This document shows positions 50,259-55,097 of a stretch of DNA of 55,097 nt, piece after piece. A program made the translations under genes and the position numbers. Each line of letters starts with the position of its first letter. Within the stretch, counting starts at the first letter, position 1. The stretch is from the NCBI RefSeq assembly GCF_001700515.1, contig NZ_MAUD01000055.1, positions 259-55,355 on the forward strand. Direction: 5' to 3'. A model generated the notes under the pieces. The model saw only the letters and a list, made by a program, of their open reading frames with translations. It did not search any database and was not told the DNA's origin. This DNA is from Streptomyces lushanensis. GTDB taxonomy: Bacteria; Actinomycetota; Actinomycetes; Streptomycetales; Streptomycetaceae.

Positions 50259-52236
50259 CACCCTCGCCACGCGCCCGGCCGGACCCGCCGGTCCGGCCGA
50301 TCGCGCGGGCCTGCGTCTGGCGGACCTGCTGGGACGCGCTCTGGACCGGCTCGGCGGCCCCGAGGCGGCGATCAGCGCACTCGGCACCGCGGACGCGTTC
50401 GCCCCCGATGACGCCGGGAACACCGGGACGGACTCCCCGGAGCGGGCCGTCCCCGTGCACCTCTACGGCGGGCACGCCATCGTCGGACCATCGCCGGCCG
50501 GCGCCGGCGCAGGAGATGCCTCCGGTGCGCCCTGCTCGCGCTGTCTGGCCCGCCGCTGGCAGGCCGTACGGTCGGTCGCGCTCCGCGACGCCCTGGAACT
50601 GGGCGGCGAGACCAGGGCGGCGGGGGAGTGGCCCTACGCCACCGCGTTCGCGGCGGACGCCGTCGCCGCGCTCCTCACCGCCCTGCGGGACCAACCACCG
50701 CCGTCCCAAGGGCCGTTCCCCGAGATTTGGCTCGTCGACCTGCGCACGCTCACGGTCCGGCACTATCCGCTGGTCCCGGACCCGGAGTGCCCGCGCTGCG
50801 CCGCACCTGCCACCGACACCGCCGAGGACGCCCGGATCACCCTGCGGCCCGCCCCCAAGCACCGCGCGGGCACCTTCCGGGTGCGTCCCATCGAGTCGTA
50901 CGCCATCGACGTGGCCGCGTTCGCCAATCCGGTGTGCGGCGCGCTCGGTCCCTCCGTGGTCCATGACGTCTCCTCCACGTCCACCTCGGCGACCATCGGC
51001 TGTTTCTCGATGCGCTCCGGGGAGTATCTGCGTGAGACGTTCTGGGGCGGCCACGCCGACTCGTTCGGCCGCAGCAACCGCATCGGCGTGCTCGAAGGCA
51101 TGGAGCGGTACGCCGGAATGCGGGCGCGCTCCCGGATCACCAGCGTCGTGGGAACGCTGGACGAGTTCGGCGCCGACGCCGTCGATCCCCGCGAAGTCGG
51201 CCTGTACGCACCGGAGTTCTACCGGGACAACCCCCGGGTCCGGCCGTTCGCGTCCGACCGTGAGATCCCCTGGGTCTGGGGCCACTCCCTGCGTGACGAC
51301 AAACCGCGGCTGGTGCCCGAGGTGCTGACGTACTATCACGCGCCCGGACTGGAGAACAGGTTCGTCCAGGAGAGCTCCAACGGCTGCGCCTCCGGCGGGT
51401 GTCTGGAAGAGGCGGTCTACTTCGGTCTGATGGAGGTCGTCGAGCGCGACGCCTTCCTCCTGTCCTGGTACGGGCAGCAGCCGCTGCCCGAGATCGACCC
51501 GGCCACCAGCACCCGCGCGTCGACCCGGCACATGGTCGACCGGCTGGCCATGTACGGCTACCGGGCCCGGTTCTTCGACGCCCGGATCAGCTTCCCGGTC
51601 CCGGTGGTCGCCGCCGTCGCGGAACGCTTCGACGGCGGCCTCGGCCGGATGTGCTTCGGCGCGGGCGCCGGGCTCGATCCGGAGTCCGCGCTCGACTCGG
51701 CGCTCTGCGAGATCGCCACCGACGCGGTCAACCTCCAGGGCCGCTCCGAGCGCGACGAGCCACGACTGCGCGCCATGGCCGAGGACTTCGACCGGGTGAC
51801 GGCCCTGCACGACCATCCGCTGGTCTACGGCATACCGGAGATGGGCCGCTACGCGGACTTCCTCCTGGACGGACGCGGCGCGCGGCGGGACGGCGCGCCG
51901 CGGGCCCCGCGCGCCGTCGCCGATCTGCGCTGGCCCGATCCGTCCGGCGCCCCGGCCTCCGGGGACCTCCGCGAGGATCTGCGCCGCTGTGTCGACGCCG
52001 TGACCGCGGCCGGCTTCGACGTGGTCGTCGTGGACCAGACCATGCCCGAGCAGCGGGCGCTGGGACTGCACACCGTCAGTGTGCTCGTTCCCGGACTCCT
52101 GCCGATCGACTTCGGCTGGTCCCGCCAGCGCGCCCGCACCATGCCCCGGCTGCGCACCGCCCTGCGCGAGGCGGGACTGCGCGACCGCGACCTGACGCCG
52201 GGGGACCTCAACCCGGCGCCCCACCCCTTCCCGTGA
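50248..52236 (+). CDS. YcaO cyclodehydratase
   Basis: A 662-residue YcaO-domain enzyme that activates backbone amides with ATP so that Cys, Ser or Thr side chains cyclise to thiazolines or oxazolines. The N-terminal 200 residues carry CSRC and CPRC pairs. The YcaO core starts near 240 (ESYAIDVAAFANPVCGALG). Typical blocks are FGRSNRIGVLEGMERYAGM, QESSNGCASGGCLEEAVYFGLMEVVERDAF (in parts) and ALDSALCEIATDAV, giving the ATP/Mg Glu residues. The end PAPHPFP supplies the PxPxP tail typical of TOMM cyclodehydratases. The GTG start follows GGAGG inside the end of the preceding gene. Confidence 0.9.
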   Translation: MAPSTLATRPAGPAGPADRAGLRLADLLGRALDRLGGPEAAISALGTADAFAPDDAGNTGTDSPERAVPVHLYGGHAIVGPSPAGAGAGDASGAPCSRCLARRWQAVRSVALRDALELGGETRAAGEWPYATAFAADAVAALLTALRDQPPPSQGPFPEIWLVDLRTLTVRHYPLVPDPECPRCAAPATDTAEDARITLRPAPKHRAGTFRVRPIESYAIDVAAFANPVCGALGPSVVHDVSSTSTSATIGCFSMRSGEYLRETFWGGHADSFGRSNRIGVLEGMERYAGMRARSRITSVVGTLDEFGADAVDPREVGLYAPEFYRDNPRVRPFASDREIPWVWGHSLRDDKPRLVPEVLTYYHAPGLENRFVQESSNGCASGGCLEEAVYFGLMEVVERDAFLLSWYGQQPLPEIDPATSTRASTRHMVDRLAMYGYRARFFDARISFPVPVVAAVAERFDGGLGRMCFGAGAGLDPESALDSALCEIATDAVNLQGRSERDEPRLRAMAEDFDRVTALHDHPLVYGIPEMGRYADFLLDGRGARRDGAPRAPRAVADLRWPDPSGAPASGDLREDLRRCVDAVTAAGFDVVVVDQTMPEQRALGLHTVSVLVPGLLPIDFGWSRQRARTMPRLRTALREAGLRDRDLTPGDLNPAPHPFP

Positions 52237-52272
52237 ACCGACCGTTCAGCGTCCAGCAGAGAGGAGCGTCCC

Positions 52273-53979
52273 GTGGGCTACGCCCATGAGTACGCGGCAG
52301 CGATCATGCAGCGCGGCCGGATCCCGATGGAGCCCGCCGATTTCGTCCCCGACTGGGCCGACCGGCCCCGTAAGGCGAAGTTCTACCCCGGAGTCGGGGC
52401 GTTCCCGCTGCCGGACACGGACTTCCCGGCGGAGGCGACCGTCGCGGCCGGCTGTCTGCCCGCCCGGGGCACCGGCGCCGGGGACCTGACCACGGGCGAC
52501 GCGCCGACCGATGGGCCGTCCGCCGGCCGGGCGGCCACCGACCGGCCGTTCACGCTGGACACGCTGTCCGGGATGCTGCGGGACTCCTACGGGCTCACCG
52601 GACGCCGGCTCGGTGTGCAGACCAATACGGATCTGGCGGCCCTGCCGCACTACGCCCAGGCCAACTGGTCACGCGGCACGGCCTCCGGCGGAGGTCTCTA
52701 CCCGGTCAGTGTCTACTGGATCTCCGGCCCCGGCGGACCGCAGGCGCCCGGCATCCACTACTACTCGGCCCCGCACCACGCCATGCAGCGACTGGTCGCC
52801 GGAGATGTCACCGGTGAGGTACGGGCGGCGCTCGGCGGGGGAGCGGCCGGTCGGGTAGGCACCGGCCACGACCAGTTCCTCGTCCTGGGCATCAAGTACT
52901 GGCAGAACGCCTTCAAGTACAACAGCTTCTCCTTCCACGCCGTCAGCATGGACCTCGGCGCGATCCTCCAGACCTGGCGCATCTGGGCCCGCGCGCGTGG
53001 TCTGAGGGTCGAGCCGCTCCTGTGGTTCGACGAGCAGAGGCTCAGCCGACTGCTCGGCGTGGACAACCAGGAGGAGGGCGTCTTCGCCGTCGTCCCGCTG
53101 ACCTGGGAGGGTGCCAGGCCCACGGCTCCCGCGCTGTCCGCACCACCGGCCGTCCGGCACACCGATTCCGAGCGCTCGCGCACGGTCCTGCGCTTCGAGA
53201 CGCTCCAGCGGATCCACACCGCGACCACCGAGGCCGCCACCGAGCGCCCCGCACCGGGCGCGCTGGCCCCGGCGGTCACCGCCACGCCCGCCGGCACCGG
53301 TGTGAGCGTGGCCCTGCCCGCGCCCGGGCTGCCGCCCGTGAGCGTCCGTACCGCACTGCGCACACGCAGGAGCAGCTTCGGCCGCTTCGACGCCGGTACG
53401 CCCGTCACCACCGCGCAGCTGGCCGCGACGCTCGCCGCCTGCGCCGCCTCCTCGCTCGGCAGCGACGCCGAACGGCCCGGACCCGCCGCGGCCGGCTCGG
53501 CCGGCGCCCCCGTACAGGACCAGCCGGCCACCCCGGGGCTCGTCACGCTGTACGCCTTCGTCAACCATGTCGAGGGCGTCGAGCCCGGTGCGTACGCCTA
53601 CGATCCGGCCGCCCACGAGCTGCGTCTGGTGGTGCCCGGCCCGCCGGGACCGTTCCTCCAGCGCAACTACTTCCTCTCCAACTACAACCTGGAGCAGGCG
53701 GGCGCCGTGCTCGTGCCCACCGTCCGGACCACCGCCGTGCTCGACGCCGTGGGGGACCGCGGTTACCGGCTGGTCAACGGCACGATCGGAGCCGTCGCCC
53801 AGACCTTCTACACCGCGGCCTCGGCCCTCGGACTCGGCGCGGGCGTCGCGCTCGGCTTCGACAACATCTCCTACATCGAGGAACTCGGTCTCGACCGCAC
53901 GGGCGAGGACCCGCTGCTCATCATGCTGCTCGGCAACGAGCGGGCGCGGCCCGCCGACTTCCGCTACGAGATCGCCTGA
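52273..53979 (+). CDS. SagB-type azoline dehydrogenase, double nitroreductase domain
   Basis: A 568-residue FMN enzyme that oxidises azolines to azoles. It contains two tandem nitroreductase-like domains: residues about 95-275 (SRGTASGGGLYPVSVYWIS, WQNAFKYNSFSFHAVSMDLG) and about 345-565 (RTRRSSFGRFD, NYFLSNYNLEQAGAV, AQTFYTAASALGLGAG). The first keeps the Arg/Ser-Gly FMN pattern, and the second is complete as well; such duplicated SagB proteins occur in goadsporin-like and thiopeptide clusters. The GTG start follows GAGAGGAG, 36 bases after the YcaO stop. Cytoplasmic. Confidence 0.88.
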   Translation: MGYAHEYAAAIMQRGRIPMEPADFVPDWADRPRKAKFYPGVGAFPLPDTDFPAEATVAAGCLPARGTGAGDLTTGDAPTDGPSAGRAATDRPFTLDTLSGMLRDSYGLTGRRLGVQTNTDLAALPHYAQANWSRGTASGGGLYPVSVYWISGPGGPQAPGIHYYSAPHHAMQRLVAGDVTGEVRAALGGGAAGRVGTGHDQFLVLGIKYWQNAFKYNSFSFHAVSMDLGAILQTWRIWARARGLRVEPLLWFDEQRLSRLLGVDNQEEGVFAVVPLTWEGARPTAPALSAPPAVRHTDSERSRTVLRFETLQRIHTATTEAATERPAPGALAPAVTATPAGTGVSVALPAPGLPPVSVRTALRTRRSSFGRFDAGTPVTTAQLAATLAACAASSLGSDAERPGPAAAGSAGAPVQDQPATPGLVTLYAFVNHVEGVEPGAYAYDPAAHELRLVVPGPPGPFLQRNYFLSNYNLEQAGAVLVPTVRTTAVLDAVGDRGYRLVNGTIGAVAQTFYTAASALGLGAGVALGFDNISYIEELGLDRTGEDPLLIMLLGNERARPADFRYEIA

Positions 53980-53999
53980 CCCGGGACGGGAGAACTGCC

Positions 54000-55097
54000 A
54001 TGACACCGGGCACCGGTACCAGTATCAATACCAGCACGACCTCGAGCACCACAGCACCTGCGAGTCCGAGCACGGCCGAGGCGGCCGTGGAGGCCGCGGA
54101 GACCGACTGGCGGCCCGGCCGGCGCTTCATGCTGCGCGTCGCCGGACTTCCCGTCGAATCCGTGCACGCCCTGCGCTGCGAGGACAGCAGCCGCTGGTCC
54201 GACGACGTCCTCGCGGCGGAGGACCGGTTGCGGACCCGTGGTGCCGAACTCAGCGATCTGCTGCACGAGGTGGTACGGACCACCGATGTCGCCCCGGACG
54301 GTGAGGGCGGCGCGCAACGCCGTGAACTGCTCGCACTGCGCCGCCAGATCTTCAACAACCGGCTGCCGGCCGAGCCCGGGAGCGCCGTCGCCCTCGTCGC
54401 CGCACTCGACGCGCGCGCCGCCGAACTGACGGCGCAGTGGCTCGGGGACCGCCTGCGTCTGGAGAAGCTGCGCGCCGAGGGAGCACCGCTGCTCGCCGCC
54501 GATCTCGACAGGACCCGCGCCGCGCTGCGCGGCCTGCTCACCGAGGACCGGCTGCGCTGCGGACTCCTGCTCGCCTCCCCGACCTTGGAGGGGCAGCTCG
54601 ACGCCTATGTCGCCAAGGCCGCGTCCGGCGCGCCGCACGACAAGCGGATGCGGAAGATCGAACGTTCGGTGCTGTCCTATCTGTACCGGACGGCCTGCAA
54701 GACGAGCCCGTTCAGTACCTTCACCGGTGTGGCCACCGGACTCTTCGACGAAGGCGGCAGCGACGCCGCCCTCCGCGTGGACGAGGAGTGGTCGAGCCAT
54801 GTACGGCTCAATGTCGTCGTGCTGGGACGCCTGGCCGAACTGATCCTCGCCGACCCGGCCCGGCGCGGTGATCTGCCGGTACGGCTGGCCTCCGGATGGG
54901 AGCGCGACGACGACCGGATCCGGTATGTACGCCAGTGGGTCACCGCGGGCGACGACTCCGCCGCGGTCACCTTCGACGCGGTCAAGGACCGGCTGTTCTT
55001 CCTGCGCCGCAGCGGCACCCTGGACCGGCTGCTCGCCCTCTTCGACGCGGACCCGGGCGCGGACGCGGACACTGGCACTGACACAGAGGCCGGTACC
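54000..55097 (+). CDS. LanB-type lantibiotic dehydratase, N-terminal part (cut by window end)
   Basis: At least 366 residues; the frame is open to the last base, so the gene continues to the right. After a disordered Thr/Ser-rich N-terminus (1-38), the glutamylation domain of LanB-type dehydratases begins (DWRPGRRFMLRVAGLPVE). The family block KTSPFSTFTGVATG lies near residues 234-247. Such enzymes attach glutamate from glutamyl-tRNA to Ser/Thr and eliminate it to give dehydroalanine or dehydrobutyrine. In thiopeptide and goadsporin pathways the elimination half is often a separate protein, so a split partner may follow. The ATG has GGGAGAA upstream and lies 21 bases after the SagB stop. Confidence 0.88.
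   Translation, partial: MTPGTGTSINTSTTSSTTAPASPSTAEAAVEAAETDWRPGRRFMLRVAGLPVESVHALRCEDSSRWSDDVLAAEDRLRTRGAELSDLLHEVVRTTDVAPDGEGGAQRRELLALRRQIFNNRLPAEPGSAVALVAALDARAAELTAQWLGDRLRLEKLRAEGAPLLAADLDRTRAALRGLLTEDRLRCGLLLASPTLEGQLDAYVAKAASGAPHDKRMRKIERSVLSYLYRTACKTSPFSTFTGVATGLFDEGGSDAALRVDEEWSSHVRLNVVVLGRLAELILADPARRGDLPVRLASGWERDDDRIRYVRQWVTAGDDSAAVTFDAVKDRLFFLRRSGTLDRLLALFDADPGADADTGTDTEAGT

Noticed and set aside
48003..50423. 806-codon minus-strand frame opposite the RRE/E1 gene
   Set aside because: No ribosome site or family features. The plus-strand gene has RRE and zinc motifs and fits the operon.

Overview
The window is chromosomal DNA from a Streptomyces-like actinomycete. Composition is very GC-rich, with strong third-position GC and frequent GTG starts. 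TTA leucine codons are rare and sit in only a few genes. The gene content also fits: a CebR-type operator, a PadR regulator, a SARP regulator, MptB/GT87 mannosyltransferases, many secreted CBM6 proteins and an actinobacterial [NiFe] hydrogenase. Species cannot be named from this sequence alone. No rRNA, tRNA, IS element, CRISPR array or attachment site was seen.

Layout. 1-3.7 kb: the end of a DUF1996 secreted protein, a divergent DUF305 lipoprotein, an alpha/beta hydrolase with a Cys in the nucleophile elbow, and an SDR oxidoreductase. 3.8-6.5 kb: a LacI/CebR-like repressor divergent from a GH1 beta-glucosidase, with a perfect 14-bp palindromic operator before the glucosidase start. 6.6-21.5 kb: a hydrogen-oxidation island. 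It has two minus-strand operons, hypA-B-F-C-D-E (maturation) and hhyS-hhyL-NifU/Rieske-like-DUF5947-DUF6084-unknown-maturation protease-small protein, split by a plus-strand PadR gene. Its logic is a high-affinity group 1h (formerly group 5) H2-scavenging hydrogenase with its assembly kit; only the terminal electron acceptor partner is not evident. 21.7-24.7 kb: a two-TM membrane protein with a PstS-like phosphate-binding domain, convergent with a PiT phosphate transporter and a small membrane protein. 25.2-30.8 kb: two secreted multidomain carbohydrate proteins, a PQQ-type sugar dehydrogenase with PKD and CBM6 domains, and a ThuA-DUF1080-CBM6-GH99 fusion. 31-34 kb: an overlapping pair of polyprenyl-phosphomannose-type GT-C mannosyltransferases. 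33.8-38 kb: a TerD-CAP-CAP protein, a ferric-reductase-like membrane protein with a CRP-like site upstream, an unknown membrane protein and an ECF sigma factor with a TTA codon.

38.1-42.5 kb is a tight four-gene minus-strand operon with overlapping reading frames: methyltransferase, cysteine-synthase-fold PLP enzyme, ATP-grasp ligase, MFS exporter. This resembles a small unrecognised amino-acid-derived metabolite pathway. 42.6-45.3 kb holds small ordinary genes: DUF6191, an F420/NADP-type reductase, a lamin-tail secreted protein and an HpcH/HpaI aldolase.

46.1 kb to the right edge is the left part of a RiPP cluster: a SARP-type regulator, an RRE/E1-like leader-binding protein, a YcaO cyclodehydratase, a double-domain SagB-type dehydrogenase, and the start of a LanB-type dehydratase that runs off the window. 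The set predicts azoles plus dehydroamino acids, as in a thiopeptide or goadsporin-like linear azole peptide. No convincing precursor peptide lies in the window. It may be beyond the right edge, or it may be one of the weak small ORFs in an unusual AT-richer 0.35-kb stretch before the SARP gene.
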